From: CAZWBR01 sp964404205
GTDB lineage: Bacteria; Bacteroidota; Bacteroidia; Bacteroidales; Prolixibacteraceae
Reading direction: 5' to 3'
DNA: 16,540 nucleotides
Assembly (NCBI GenBank): GCA_964404205.1
Contig: CAYOJD010000074.1
Location: forward strand, 1-16,540
Shown here: piece by piece, positions 5,892-14,095 of the stretch
How positions within the stretch are numbered: the first letter of the stretch is position 1
Layout: every line of letters begins with the position of its first letter
Made by a program: the position numbers and the translations under genes
Notes under the pieces: generated by a model
Told to the model about the DNA's origin: nothing
What the model saw: the letters and a program-made list of their open reading frames with translations, nothing else
Database searches by the model: none

Positions 5892-7679
5892 ATGAAGCAC
5901 ACCAGGAACTTTTGTATCATAGCCCATATTGACCACGGAAAGAGTACGTTGGCCGACCGTTTGCTGGAAGTTACACAAACGATCAACGAGCGCGATATGC
6001 AAGCCCAGGTGCTTGACAATATGGATCTGGAAAAAGAGCGGGGCATTACCATTAAGAGCCACGCCATTCAGATGGAATATATTCATCATGGAGAGAAATA
6101 TTTGCTGAATCTTATTGATACCCCCGGGCACGTCGACTTCTCGTATGAAGTTTCGCGTTCGATTGCCGCATGCGAAGGGGCGTTGTTGATTATTGATTCA
6201 ACTCAGGGAATTCAGGCTCAGACTATCTCAAATCTTTATTTGGCTATCGAACACGATTTGGAAATCATTCCGGTACTAAATAAGATGGATCTTCCCAACG
6301 CAATGCCCGAAATTGTAGAGGATCAGATAATCGAATTGATTGGCTGCAAACGCGAGACCATTATCCGGGCATCAGGTAAGACAGGAGAAGGTATTGATGT
6401 AATTCTCGACCGAATTATCAGCGATATTCCTGCCCCAAAGGGCGATGCAGAAGCTTCGTTACAGGCCCTCACTTTCGATTCGGTTTTTAATTCCTTCCGC
6501 GGAGTGATTGCCTATATCAAAATAGCAAACGGAACCGTTCGCAAGGGCGATTTGGTGAAGTTCATGGCTACCGAACGTCAATATTATGTCGATGAGGTTG
6601 GCGTGTTAAAAATGGGCTACGATCCGCGTGAATACCTGAGTGCCGGTGATGTAGGCTATATTATGTTGGGTATTAAAACCGCCAAGGAAATCAAAGTGGG
6701 CGATACTATAACCCATGTCAAACAACCTTGCGAAGATGCTATTTCTGGTTTCGAAGAGGTAAAGCCAATGGTTTTCGCCGGAGTTTATCCAATCGACAGC
6801 GAGGACTACGAAGATTTGCGTGCAGCCATGGAGAAGTTGCAATTGAACGACGCTTCACTGACTTATGTGCCCGAATCGTCAGCAGCGTTGGGCTTTGGTT
6901 TTCGGTGCGGATTTCTTGGTCTGTTGCATATGGAAATCATTCAGGAGAGGCTCGATCGTGAGTTTGACATGAATGTAATTACTACCGTACCCAATGTTTC
7001 GTATTTGGTCCATACCAAAGGCGACGAAACCCTCGAGGTATACAATCCATCGGGAATGCCCGAATCGACATTGATTGAACTGATTGAAGAGCCCTATATC
7101 AAAGCGCAGATTATTACCCGTTCGGAGTTTATTGGTGCTATTATGACGCTCTGTCTCGATAAGCGGGGAATATTGAAAAAACAGGATTACCTGACAGCTG
7201 ATCGTGCCGAACTGGCTTTCGATCTTCCATTGGGCGAAATTGTTTTCGATTTTTACGATAAGTTGAAAAGTATTTCCAAAGGTTACGCTTCGTTTGATTA
7301 TCACATGACTGGTTACCGACCGGCTAAACTGGTCAAACTCGATATTTTGCTCAACAGCGAACCGGTTGATGCCCTTTCAACGTTGATACATGCTGATAAT
7401 GCCTATAACTTTGGCCGCAGGATGTGCGAAAAGTTAAAAGAATTGATCCCTCGTCAACAATACGATGTGGCTATTCAGGCTGCTATCGGGGCCAAAATTA
7501 TTGCCCGCGAAACGGTGAAAGCTGTCCGTAAAGATGTAACAGCCAAGTGTTATGGTGGCGATATTTCGCGTAAACGCAAATTGCTTGAGAAACAGAAAAA
7601 GGGCAAAAAGCGAATGAAACAGGTGGGGAATGTTGAGGTGCCACAGAAGGCGTTTCTTGCTGTACTTAAACTCGATTAA
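5892..7679 (+). CDS. lepA: Elongation factor 4 (LepA), ribosome-associated GTPase
   Basis: The 595-residue protein is full length and collinear with LepA/EF4. The GTPase motifs are AHIDHGKST at 11-19 (P-loop), a switch I region ending in RGITIK at 50-55, DTPGH at 76-80 and NKMD at 130-133. EF-G-like domains follow, then the LepA-specific C-terminal domain containing GGDISRKRKLLEKQKKGKKRMK, whose basic surface contacts the ribosome. It lacks EF-G domain IV, as expected. EF4 binds 70S ribosomes and has been linked to back-translocation and to translation initiation or 30S maturation. The gene is monocistronic: it has its own promoter, diverges from the GT2 operon and ends at a strong terminator. 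Start at ATG 5892 aligns directly with the family N-terminus. Confidence 0.98.
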   Translation: MKHTRNFCIIAHIDHGKSTLADRLLEVTQTINERDMQAQVLDNMDLEKERGITIKSHAIQMEYIHHGEKYLLNLIDTPGHVDFSYEVSRSIAACEGALLIIDSTQGIQAQTISNLYLAIEHDLEIIPVLNKMDLPNAMPEIVEDQIIELIGCKRETIIRASGKTGEGIDVILDRIISDIPAPKGDAEASLQALTFDSVFNSFRGVIAYIKIANGTVRKGDLVKFMATERQYYVDEVGVLKMGYDPREYLSAGDVGYIMLGIKTAKEIKVGDTITHVKQPCEDAISGFEEVKPMVFAGVYPIDSEDYEDLRAAMEKLQLNDASLTYVPESSAALGFGFRCGFLGLLHMEIIQERLDREFDMNVITTVPNVSYLVHTKGDETLEVYNPSGMPESTLIELIEEPYIKAQIITRSEFIGAIMTLCLDKRGILKKQDYLTADRAELAFDLPLGEIVFDFYDKLKSISKGYASFDYHMTGYRPAKLVKLDILLNSEPVDALSTLIHADNAYNFGRRMCEKLKELIPRQQYDVAIQAAIGAKIIARETVKAVRKDVTAKCYGGDISRKRKLLEKQKKGKKRMKQVGNVEVPQKAFLAVLKLD

Positions 7680-7705
7680 AGCGCGTTGCGAAAAATATAA
7701 TCAAC

Positions 7706-7746
7706 AAAAAAACCTCCTGAACAAAATGGTTCAGGAGGTTTTTTTT
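7706..7746. terminator. Strong bidirectional terminator between lepA and rprY
   Basis: A perfect 12-base stem (7711-7722 with 7729-7740, AACCTCCTGAAC/GTTCAGGAGGTT) with loop AAAATG is followed by a T8 run and preceded by an A7 run. It serves lepA on the plus strand and the rprX-rprY operon on the minus strand. Confidence 0.95.
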
Positions 7747-7764
7747 ATCTGCATAATCAGGATG

Positions 7765-8451
7765 CTACATAATCAGTTTGTAGCCTTTCCCGTGTACATT
7801 GATAATTTCGATGCCTTCTTCGTCTTTCAAGTGTTTGCGTAACTTGGTGATATAAACATCCATACTTCGGGCATTGAAATAGTTATCGTCGACCCAGATG
7901 GTTTTTAAAGCGAAGTTGCGTTCCAGAACTTTGTTGGCATTGACGCACAGCAACCGAAGCAGTTCAGACTCTTTGGTTGTCAGTTTGGTACTGTCGGTGG
8001 CATCCGACAAGGTTTGCTTGCGGGCATCGAAGGTAAATTTACCCAATTTAAAAGCAGATTGGGTAAGGTCGCTTTCGCCTCCGATACGGCGTAAAATGGC
8101 TTCAATTCTGAAAATAAGCTCTTCCATGCTGAACGGCTTGGTCATATAATCATCGCCGCCAAGTTTAAAGCCTTCAATTACATCGTCTTTCATGTTCTTC
8201 GCAGTCAGAAAGATGATAGGAATTTCGGTATTCACCAGCCTAATTTCTTTGGCAAGGGTAAAACCATCTTTCTTCGGCATCATCACATCGAAAATGCAGA
8301 GGTCGTACTGGTTTTTTTGAAACCCTTTGTAGGCAGCTTCGCCATCGGGATAGAGATCCGTATCGTAACCTTTGGCAATGAGGTATTCGCGGAGAAGTAG
8401 ACCCAGGTTTTCGTCGTCTTCGGCAAGAATAACTTTAATGTTCTTTTCCAT
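7765..8451 (-). CDS. rprY: OmpR-family response regulator, RprY-like
   Basis: The 228-residue protein has an N-terminal receiver domain (residues about 5-118) with acidic pocket EDD at 11-13, phosphoacceptor D55 in FDVMMP, and conserved K105 in TKPF. A C-terminal winged-helix DNA-binding domain (about 130-228) follows, with LTTKESELLRLL and RSMDVYITKLRKHLK, the recognition-helix region of OmpR/PhoB regulators. It follows the sensor kinase gene with only a 2-base gap, so the pair is co-transcribed and probably translationally coupled. The close resemblance to Bacteroides RprY, a regulator first described through porin expression, is by recognition. The regulon cannot be read from this window. 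Confidence 0.9.
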   Translation of the reverse strand: MEKNIKVILAEDDENLGLLLREYLIAKGYDTDLYPDGEAAYKGFQKNQYDLCIFDVMMPKKDGFTLAKEIRLVNTEIPIIFLTAKNMKDDVIEGFKLGGDDYMTKPFSMEELIFRIEAILRRIGGESDLTQSAFKLGKFTFDARKQTLSDATDSTKLTTKESELLRLLCVNANKVLERNFALKTIWVDDNYFNARSMDVYITKLRKHLKDEEGIEIINVHGKGYKLIM

Positions 8452-8453
8452 AA

Positions 8454-9998
8454 TTATTGACTATTTTTTACAGGGAAATAGATGCGAAAGCGCGTCCCTT
8501 TCCCCACAGTACTTTCAACTTTAATTTTTCCATAATGAACCTCGACAATTCGCTTGACGTATGAAAGTCCCAGCCCGAAGCCTTTCACATTATGGACATT
8601 TCCGGTCGGAACACGATAGAACCGCTCGAAAATCTGCGACTGATGTTCTTTCGGTATACCAATCCCATTATCTTTAACCTGTATGACCACCCAATTGTTT
8701 TTGTTTTCGGTCATTAATTCAATCATCGGCTTCTCTTTGCTATATTTCAACGCATTGTCGAGCAGATTGAACACCACATTGGTGATGTGAACTTCGTCTC
8801 CCTTAATATACGAATTTTCTGCCAATAATTGCGTGTGCAATTCTCCACCGGCCGTTGTTACCCGGATTTCAAAATTGGCTGCAACATTGGATACCAGTTG
8901 ATTGATGTCTATCTGAGAAAATTTAAGTTTCAGGCGCCCTTCGTTGAAAACAGCCATCTGGAGCACTTTCTCAACCTGGTTGCTGAGGCGTTTACTCTCT
9001 TCCAGAATAACTCCTGAAATATGGTCAACCGTAGAGGCTGTCCGGGCAACCGAGTTGTCCTTCAACATCTGCGAGGCCAGAGAAATTGTCGATATTGGGG
9101 TTTTCAACTCGTGGGTCATGTTGTTGATAAAGTCGTTTTTGATTTGCGACAATTTTTTCTGACGTAAAATAATTTGCAGCGTTACCACAAATATGCTGAT
9201 AATGATTATGGTAAGAAAAACAGACGGAAAGACAAGATAGGCAGTAGCTTTAAGCATTTCGCTCCTTTGCTCCGGAAAATAGATACAAAGAAAATTTGGT
9301 TTGGGCTGATTCTCGTCAGAAAATATCAATCGCTTATATTCGCGCGTTTTTTTATCAGGTTTATAGTCAGGGTCTCCCATGACATAAACTGACTGATGGT
9401 CGACTTGCGACTGAATAGAAAATTTGTAATCGAGCATCACATCCTTGCTTTTCAGTTCGATATCAAGCTGATGCAGCAGCAATTCTAACGATAAGGGTGG
9501 GATTCTTTCGGTTATCGGCATTTCCGATCGTTCAAGCATAAATGCCTGATAGCGTAACTGGCGCGCATGTTCGGCATTGCGACGGTCGTATGCACTTTGC
9601 ATACTTTGTATTTGAATTTGGGTTGCCGTTTGCGAATGTCCAAAATCACGGTAGTTGTCGCTACTTTGCTGGGTGTATGAGTTGTACGAAATGTAAATCT
9701 CTCCGGTTTGCCCCAATCTGTTTAATGGTTCGCTGGGATCGGAATTGGGGTAGATGTTCCAATCGCTAGCCGAATTGGCATCAACGGCGCTGTGTTCGGC
9801 ATCGTATTTATAGAAAAGCTCAATTTCCTGATAGTCAATCCAGTCGCTTATGTCGTTCAGTGCGCGGTTCACTGAGATACTAAAGTTGCGATCGTGGAGC
9901 AGCGATGTTTTGCGCATGGTCATTAACTGAACCCAAACCATTGCGGCTACTGCAATGGCCATAACCGTTGCCAGATAATAAATCATTCTTCTGCTCAT
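8454..9998 (-). CDS. rprX: Membrane sensor histidine kinase, RprX-like
   Basis: The 514-residue kinase has a first transmembrane helix at about 6-25, a periplasmic sensor region of about 225 residues with no recognisable fold, and a second helix at about 251-277. HisKA follows, with phosphoacceptor H296 in THELKTPIS, then an HATPase domain with N411 in NLLDNALKYS, G1 box DNGIG at 443-447 and G2 box GFGLGLS at 473-479. All residues for autophosphorylation are present. It would phosphorylate the regulator encoded 2 bases downstream. Two starts compete: ATG at 9998 and in-frame ATG at 9986 (Met5). The -7 box ends only 6 bases before 9998, so the first would give an almost leaderless mRNA. The signal sensed is unknown; the RprX assignment rests on overall resemblance and pairing. 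Confidence 0.9.
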   Translation of the reverse strand: MSRRMIYYLATVMAIAVAAMVWVQLMTMRKTSLLHDRNFSISVNRALNDISDWIDYQEIELFYKYDAEHSAVDANSASDWNIYPNSDPSEPLNRLGQTGEIYISYNSYTQQSSDNYRDFGHSQTATQIQIQSMQSAYDRRNAEHARQLRYQAFMLERSEMPITERIPPLSLELLLHQLDIELKSKDVMLDYKFSIQSQVDHQSVYVMGDPDYKPDKKTREYKRLIFSDENQPKPNFLCIYFPEQRSEMLKATAYLVFPSVFLTIIIISIFVVTLQIILRQKKLSQIKNDFINNMTHELKTPISTISLASQMLKDNSVARTASTVDHISGVILEESKRLSNQVEKVLQMAVFNEGRLKLKFSQIDINQLVSNVAANFEIRVTTAGGELHTQLLAENSYIKGDEVHITNVVFNLLDNALKYSKEKPMIELMTENKNNWVVIQVKDNGIGIPKEHQSQIFERFYRVPTGNVHNVKGFGLGLSYVKRIVEVHYGKIKVESTVGKGTRFRIYFPVKNSQ

Positions 9999-10003
9999 AG
10001 ACG

Positions 10004-10037
10004 CAAATATATATTATATAAACTGTTACACGTCCAA
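10004..10037 (-). promoter_or_regulatory. Promoter of rprX-rprY
   Basis: On the minus strand a TTG (10037-10035), a 23-base AT-rich spacer and TATATTTG (10011-10004) resemble the Bacteroidota promoter, with spacing at the long end of the accepted range. The -7 box lies so close to the rprX ATG that transcription would begin at or within a base or two of the start codon. Confidence 0.55.
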
Positions 10038-10113
10038 TTCTTAACAATATTTAACAGCGCAATGTTTCAAAAATCGGTTATGATTGGCTGGCTACAGATA
10101 GTTTCCCGGCCAA

Positions 10114-10848
10114 TTACTCCTGCAAAGGAATTTTTTCGAGTGCCTCTTTCGACGCGTTTTGCTGGGCCTCCTTTTTGGAGAAACCTTCGCCTGATCCCAT
10201 TGTTTCGCCTTCGATAATCACTGCTGAGAAAAAGGGAGCTTTCCCGTCGCCTGCTTCAGTATGGGCTGCAGTATTAAACTCAACGCTTTTCTTGTTTTTT
10301 TGTCCCCACTCAATCAACTGGCTTTTATAGTTGGTATCGCTCATTACCAATTCGTCGATGTTGACATATTGGGCAAATATTTTTTTGGTAATAAATTGTT
10401 TGGCCTGATAATAGCCACTGTCGAGATAGATGGCGCCGATAAAGGCTTCAAGAACATCGCCATAGATATGGCTGGTTTCGTTTACCGAGTTGGTATTCGA
10501 CTCGACATACCGGTGAAGCCCCATGCGGAAGGTCAGTTGGGTCATAAAACTGCGGTTGACAATGCGCGAACGCAGTTGGGTCATAAAGCCTTCGTCCTTT
10601 CCCGGGAAACGATTGTATAGGTAGTCGGCAACAACTGTGCCCAATACGGCATCGCCCAAAAATTCGAGCCGCTCATTGTTAACCACATTGCCCATCCCGT
10701 CGACTGTCGAAGCCGATTTATGAATGAATGCCGTGTCGTAAAGTTTGAATTTAAGCGGGCTAAACCCCGTCAAACTTTTGATAAATGAATAAAACTCCTT
10801 TCTTGGGGAAGAAAAGAGTTTTATTTGATACCTCAAATTTCTTATCAC
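10114..10848 (-). CDS. rnc: Ribonuclease III
   Basis: The 244-residue protein is a class 1 RNase III. Its N-terminal endonuclease domain carries the signature NNERLEFLGDAVLG at 57-70, with catalytic E62 and D66, and GDVLEAFIGAIYLD at 130-143 with D131 and E134, completing the Mg-binding site. A C-terminal double-stranded RNA-binding domain (about 173-241) ends in GFSKKEAQQNASKEAL. The enzyme cleaves double-stranded RNA, including 30S rRNA precursors, in the cytoplasm. An extra basic stretch of about 20 residues precedes the catalytic domain. The start lies 4 bases after the fabF stop, so it is the last gene of the acpP-fabF-rnc operon, an arrangement common in Bacteroidota. No clear terminator follows before the rprX promoter, so read-through into rprX is possible. 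Confidence 0.97.
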   Translation of the reverse strand: MIRNLRYQIKLFSSPRKEFYSFIKSLTGFSPLKFKLYDTAFIHKSASTVDGMGNVVNNERLEFLGDAVLGTVVADYLYNRFPGKDEGFMTQLRSRIVNRSFMTQLTFRMGLHRYVESNTNSVNETSHIYGDVLEAFIGAIYLDSGYYQAKQFITKKIFAQYVNIDELVMSDTNYKSQLIEWGQKNKKSVEFNTAAHTEAGDGKAPFFSAVIIEGETMGSGEGFSKKEAQQNASKEALEKIPLQE

Positions 10849-10852
10849 TTTG

Positions 10853-12103
10853 CTATGACAGTTTTTTGAAGATTACCGTTCCGTTATGCCCGCCAAATCC
10901 GAATGTGTTGCTAAGAACGTAGTTCATTTCGCGTTTCTTGGCTTTGTTGAAAGTGAAATCGATATTGGGGTCGATTTCCGGATCAAGTTCAAACTGATTG
11001 ATGGTTGGGGGAACAATTCCGTTATTCATCGCTAAAATAGACGCAATCGATTCAATGGCTCCGGCTGCTCCTAAAAGGTGACCGGTCATCGATTTGGTTG
11101 AACTGATGGCTACTTTATAGATGTGTTCTCCGAATACTTTTTTAATTGCTTTTGGTTCAGCGATATCGCCCAGCCCTGTAGAAGTGCCGTGTACGTTAAT
11201 GTAATCGATATCTGAAGGCTGTATCCCGGCATCCTTGATGGCCCGCTGCATCACTAAAGCTGCGCCGCCGCCTTCCGGATCCGGTGCCGTCATGTGGTAA
11301 GCATCGGTTGACATACCGACTCCTACCAGTTCGGCATAGATTTTAGCACCGCGACTTACCGCATGCTCATATTCTTCAAGAATCAATGCACCACCGCCTT
11401 CGCCCATTACAAATCCATCACGATCCTTATCAAAAGGCCTCGATGCTGTTTTGGGGTCGTCGTTGCGGGTCGACAATGCTTTCATGGCATTGAAACCTCC
11501 AACTCCTGCCGCGTTGATGGCCGATTCTGAACCACCTGCTACAACAATCTTGGCTGTACCAAGCCTGATGTAGGTTGCCGCATCAATCAGTGCATGGGTT
11601 GCCGATGCACAGGCTGTTACAGTCGTGATGGTTGGTCCTCTGAAACCATACTGAAGGGCAATGTTCCCGCTGGCCATGTTGGCAATCATCTTGGGGATGA
11701 AAAACGGCGAGAAGCGAGGATTTTGCGGCGAAGAATTGAACTCGGTAACTTCTTGGTAGAAAGTATCCAAACCGCCAATGCCGGCTCCCCAAATCACACC
11801 AACTTCGTCCTTGTCAATTTTCTCCAGATCGAGACCTGAATCTTTGATGGCTTGGCCGGCTGCGATATAGGCAAAAAGCGCATACATGTCGTGTTTGCGA
11901 ACTTCCTTCCTGTCAAAATAGTTATTCGGGTCGAAATCTTTGATTTCGCAGGCAAACTGCGTCTTGAAACCAGAGGCATCAAAACGAGTAATGGGGCCGG
12001 CACCGCTAACCCCATTGCTTAGGCCTTCCCAGAATTCCTCAACGTTTTTACCGAGTGGGTTGATTGTGCCTAATCCGGTTACAACAACTCGTTTTAATTC
12101 CAT
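10853..12103 (-). CDS. fabF: 3-oxoacyl-[acyl-carrier-protein] synthase II
   Basis: The 416-residue protein is full length for FabF (KAS II). It condenses malonyl-ACP with acyl-ACP during elongation in type II fatty-acid synthesis. The Cys-His-His triad is visible: C165 in TVTACASATHA, H305 in NVHGTSTGLGD and H342 in TKSMTGHLLGAAG, with conserved K337. The C-terminal FGFGGHNGT loop (401-409) is the acyl-gating segment of KAS I/II enzymes. It sits 38 bases downstream of acpP, which encodes its protein-bound substrate carrier, and 4 bases upstream of rnc. FabB is the main alternative, but the sequence context and acpP linkage favour FabF. Confidence 0.97.
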   Translation of the reverse strand: MELKRVVVTGLGTINPLGKNVEEFWEGLSNGVSGAGPITRFDASGFKTQFACEIKDFDPNNYFDRKEVRKHDMYALFAYIAAGQAIKDSGLDLEKIDKDEVGVIWGAGIGGLDTFYQEVTEFNSSPQNPRFSPFFIPKMIANMASGNIALQYGFRGPTITTVTACASATHALIDAATYIRLGTAKIVVAGGSESAINAAGVGGFNAMKALSTRNDDPKTASRPFDKDRDGFVMGEGGGALILEEYEHAVSRGAKIYAELVGVGMSTDAYHMTAPDPEGGGAALVMQRAIKDAGIQPSDIDYINVHGTSTGLGDIAEPKAIKKVFGEHIYKVAISSTKSMTGHLLGAAGAIESIASILAMNNGIVPPTINQFELDPEIDPNIDFTFNKAKKREMNYVLSNTFGFGGHNGTVIFKKLS

Positions 12104-12141
12104 GAGTATTTTTTAAGACCTTTATTCTTAAACTGGATAAA

Positions 12142-12378
12142 TTACTTCGCGTTTTCAGTAATGTAGTTGATAGCGTCGCCTACAGTGCCGATTTTTTCAG
12201 CTTGATCGTCTGGAATAGCAATGTTGAATTCTTTTTCGAATTCCATGATCAATTCTACAGTGTCGAGTGAATCTGCACCAAGGTCGTTGGTGAATGATGC
12301 TTCGTTGGTAACTTCGCTTTCGTCAACACCTAGTTTGTCAACAATGATCGCTTTTACTTTAGCCGAAATGTCTGACAT
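12142..12378 (-). CDS. acpP: Acyl carrier protein
   Basis: The 78-residue acidic protein has the standard ACP length and four-helix pattern. The phosphopantetheine attachment site is S37 in GADSLDTVEL, followed by the acidic recognition helix II (VELIMEFEKEF) contacted by FAS enzymes. It carries growing acyl chains as thioesters for fatty-acid, phospholipid and lipid A synthesis. It is the first gene of the operon and is divergent from purN across about 200 bases. The promoter-like element at 12442-12474 and the hairpin at 12417-12441 lie just upstream. Confidence 0.98.
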   Translation of the reverse strand: MSDISAKVKAIIVDKLGVDESEVTNEASFTNDLGADSLDTVELIMEFEKEFNIAIPDDQAEKIGTVGDAINYITENAK

Positions 12379-12416
12379 AATTTTTAAATTTAACGTTAAT
12401 ACAATTATTAATTTTA

Positions 12417-12441
12417 CACACTGCTAATTTTTTAGCGTGTG
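12417..12441. promoter_or_regulatory. Hairpin at the predicted 5' end of acpP mRNA
   Basis: CACAC-T-GCTAA-TTTT-TTAGC-GTGTG forms a 10-pair stem (12417-12421 with 12437-12441; 12423-12427 with 12432-12436), a single bulged T at 12422 and a four-base loop. It starts next to the acpP -7 box, so the inner stem would lie at the first transcribed bases. It could be a 5' stabilising hairpin or an operator overlapping the start site. It is far from any gene end, so a terminator role is unlikely. Confidence 0.5.
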
Positions 12442-12474
12442 CAAAGTAACAAAGAAAGAAATTGAACTTCCAAA
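12442..12474 (-). promoter_or_regulatory. Promoter of acpP-fabF-rnc
   Basis: On the minus strand TTTG (12474-12471), a 21-base spacer and TTACTTTG (12449-12442) fit the Bacteroidota -33/-7 pattern with one mismatch in the -7 box. The start site would be near 12436, giving a leader of about 58 bases. The -33 TTTG is part of a 10-base palindrome, CAAATATTTG (12471-12480). No convincing purN promoter was found in the rest of this gap. Confidence 0.55.
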
Positions 12475-12582
12475 TATTTGTCCAATTTTGTACTTGATTT
12501 GAGCCGAAATAGTCCATTTATGGCCTGGCATGGAATTTATCAGTCGAATATTCAAATTTTAAATCAATGTAACTAATTATTA

Positions 12583-13158
12583 ATGAAGAATATAGCTATA
12601 TTTGCTTCCGGATCAGGCTCAAATGCCGAAAATATCATCCGCTATTTCGATGCCCATCCACTCATCAGAATTGATTCGGTTTGGTCCAACAAAAAGGATG
12701 CTTTTGTGCTCGAAAGATCAATCCGTTTGGGTGTTGAAGCTCATTCCTTCTCGCGTGCCGATTTAACAGAAAGTAACATTTTGCTGACTGAACTGAAGCG
12801 GCGAAACATCGATTTAATTGTGCTGGCCGGCTTTCTTTGGCTGGTGCCCAAAACATTGGTACAAAACTTCAAAATAGTCAATATTCACCCTGCATTATTA
12901 CCTGCCTACGGCGGAAAAGGGATGTTCGGCGACCATGTCCATCAAGCAGTGATTGCGGCAAAAGAGGTAGTTTCGGGAATTACCATTCACTTGATCGATG
13001 AAGAGTACGATAAAGGGGAAGTCCTGTTGCAGGCCAAATGCCCGGTTTTGCCTGACGATACCCCCGGGACCCTGGCGGCAAGGATTCATCAACTGGAATA
13101 TGAACACTTTCCTGTTGTTATTGAGAAGTATGTGATGGATAATTTATTGTCGAAATAA
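12583..13158 (+). CDS. purN: Phosphoribosylglycinamide formyltransferase
   Basis: The 191-residue protein catalyses transfer of the formyl group from 10-formyltetrahydrofolate to glycinamide ribonucleotide, the third step of purine synthesis. The phosphate-binding ASGSGSN lies at 8-14. The catalytic Asn-His pair is N100 and H102 in NIHPALLP, and D143 in EEYDKGE aligns with the catalytic Asp144 of E. coli PurN. The loop after LLPAYGGKGMFGDHVH is the form common in Bacteroidota. Length is normal though slightly short. It is divergent from acpP and 10 bases before the LD-carboxypeptidase ATG, with which it probably forms a transcript continuing into yraN. Confidence 0.97.
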   Translation: MKNIAIFASGSGSNAENIIRYFDAHPLIRIDSVWSNKKDAFVLERSIRLGVEAHSFSRADLTESNILLTELKRRNIDLIVLAGFLWLVPKTLVQNFKIVNIHPALLPAYGGKGMFGDHVHQAVIAAKEVVSGITIHLIDEEYDKGEVLLQAKCPVLPDDTPGTLAARIHQLEYEHFPVVIEKYVMDNLLSK

Positions 13159-13168
13159 ATTTGTGGTT

Positions 13169-14095
13169 ATGGCTCCAAAATGCCCCCCCCCTCTGAAAGA
13201 TGGCGATCGCGTTGCCATTGTTTCGCCTGCAGGGAAAATCAACCAAACTTTGCTGGATCTTGCAGTCGTCCGTTTGCGCGACTCAGGTTTCGTGCCGGTG
13301 TTGGGTCCAAATGCGGCCAACCGTTCCGCAATTTTTGCCGGAACAGACAGCGAACGGGCTGCCGATTTGCAATGGGCGCTCAACGATGCTGAAATTAAAG
13401 CTATATTCTTTTCGCGGGGTGGATATGGTTGTTTGCGAACGTCGATGTTGGTTGATTGGAGCAACTTTGTTGATCAACCGAAATGGTTGATAGGTTTTAG
13501 CGACATTACTGTTTTTCATGCCTTGACAGTTGCCAATAATATTGTTTCAATACATGGCGGAATGAGTGCTTTTATGGGTGACGACGATGGACCAACTGAA
13601 AGTTATCTTCGTACCATCGGGTTGCTTAAAGGCGAACTGCCTCTTTTTACAGTCAAGAGTCATCCGTTGAACCGAGTGGGTGTAACTTCCGGACAGCTCT
13701 TCGGTGGAAATTTGTCGATTATACAAAGTTTACGCGGCACGCCGCTCGATATCGATCCCGAAGGAAAGATTTTGTTTATTGAAGATATCGGCGAATATCA
13801 TTATCATATCGACCGGATGATGATGAACCTGAAAGCCGGAAAAGTACTTGAACGGATTTCAGGATTGGTGGTAGGCCATTTTACCGATATGAGAGATGGC
13901 GAAACCCCTTACGGGATGAATAGTTACGAAATTATACGCGAGGCTGTCGAAAACTATCATTACCCGTTGCTTTTTGGCTTTCCGGCTGGCCACGAACTGC
14001 CCAATATGCCATTGATTATGGGAGGGGAGTGCAAACTGGCCGTTGACAAAGAATACGCTGAACTTCAATTTAGCTGGCTTTATGGCAAAAGCTGA
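13169..14095 (+). CDS. LD-carboxypeptidase (peptidase family S66, LdcA-like)
   Basis: Read from the ATG at 13169, the protein has 308 residues. The Ser-Glu-His triad of S66 peptidases is visible: S111 in IGFSDITV, E205 in FIEDIGEY and H275 in GFPAGHELPN, with SRGGYG at 82-87. These enzymes remove the terminal D-alanine from murein tetrapeptides during peptidoglycan recycling, usually in the cytoplasm, and no signal peptide is seen. A GTG at 13163 is a possible earlier start. Codons 5-8 contain a run of nine C, and a second ATG at 13180 just before the run lies in a different frame. Microcin-immunity MccF proteins share this fold, but the recycling enzyme is the default reading. Confidence 0.9.
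   Translation: MAPKCPPPLKDGDRVAIVSPAGKINQTLLDLAVVRLRDSGFVPVLGPNAANRSAIFAGTDSERAADLQWALNDAEIKAIFFSRGGYGCLRTSMLVDWSNFVDQPKWLIGFSDITVFHALTVANNIVSIHGGMSAFMGDDDGPTESYLRTIGLLKGELPLFTVKSHPLNRVGVTSGQLFGGNLSIIQSLRGTPLDIDPEGKILFIEDIGEYHYHIDRMMMNLKAGKVLERISGLVVGHFTDMRDGETPYGMNSYEIIREAVENYHYPLLFGFPAGHELPNMPLIMGGECKLAVDKEYAELQFSWLYGKS
13183..13191 (+). repeat. C9 homopolymer inside the LD-carboxypeptidase start region
   Basis: Nine consecutive C cover part of codons 5-8 of the gene read from 13169. Runs of this length are prone to slippage and to sequencing error. With nine C the frame from ATG 13169 is open; with eight C the frame from ATG 13180 would be open instead. Confidence 0.9.

Noticed and set aside
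7765..9998. Two-component pair as part of a mobile or defence island
   Set aside because: Neighbours are core genes and the proteins match a widespread Bacteroidota core pair. No integrase, repeat or composition break is visible.
10083..10114. ATTGGC / GCCAAT inverted repeat after rnc
   Set aside because: The arms are only 6 bases with a 20-base spacer and no T-run, so it is too weak to call a terminator.
12513..12534. TCCAT / ATGGA repeat upstream of purN as a purine-responsive operator
   Set aside because: The arms are 5 bases with a 12-base spacer in a region with several chance ATGG repeats, and I know of no matching regulator site.
13180..13392. Open frame from ATG 13180 as a separate small gene
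   Set aside because: As read with nine C it gives an Arg/Cys-rich non-protein-like translation. It matters only as an alternative start for the LD-carboxypeptidase if the C tract is one base shorter.
14043..14081. TTG at 14043 as the yraN start
   Set aside because: It adds 13 residues inside the upstream gene that do not resemble the family, whereas ATG 14082 gives the usual length and N-terminus.
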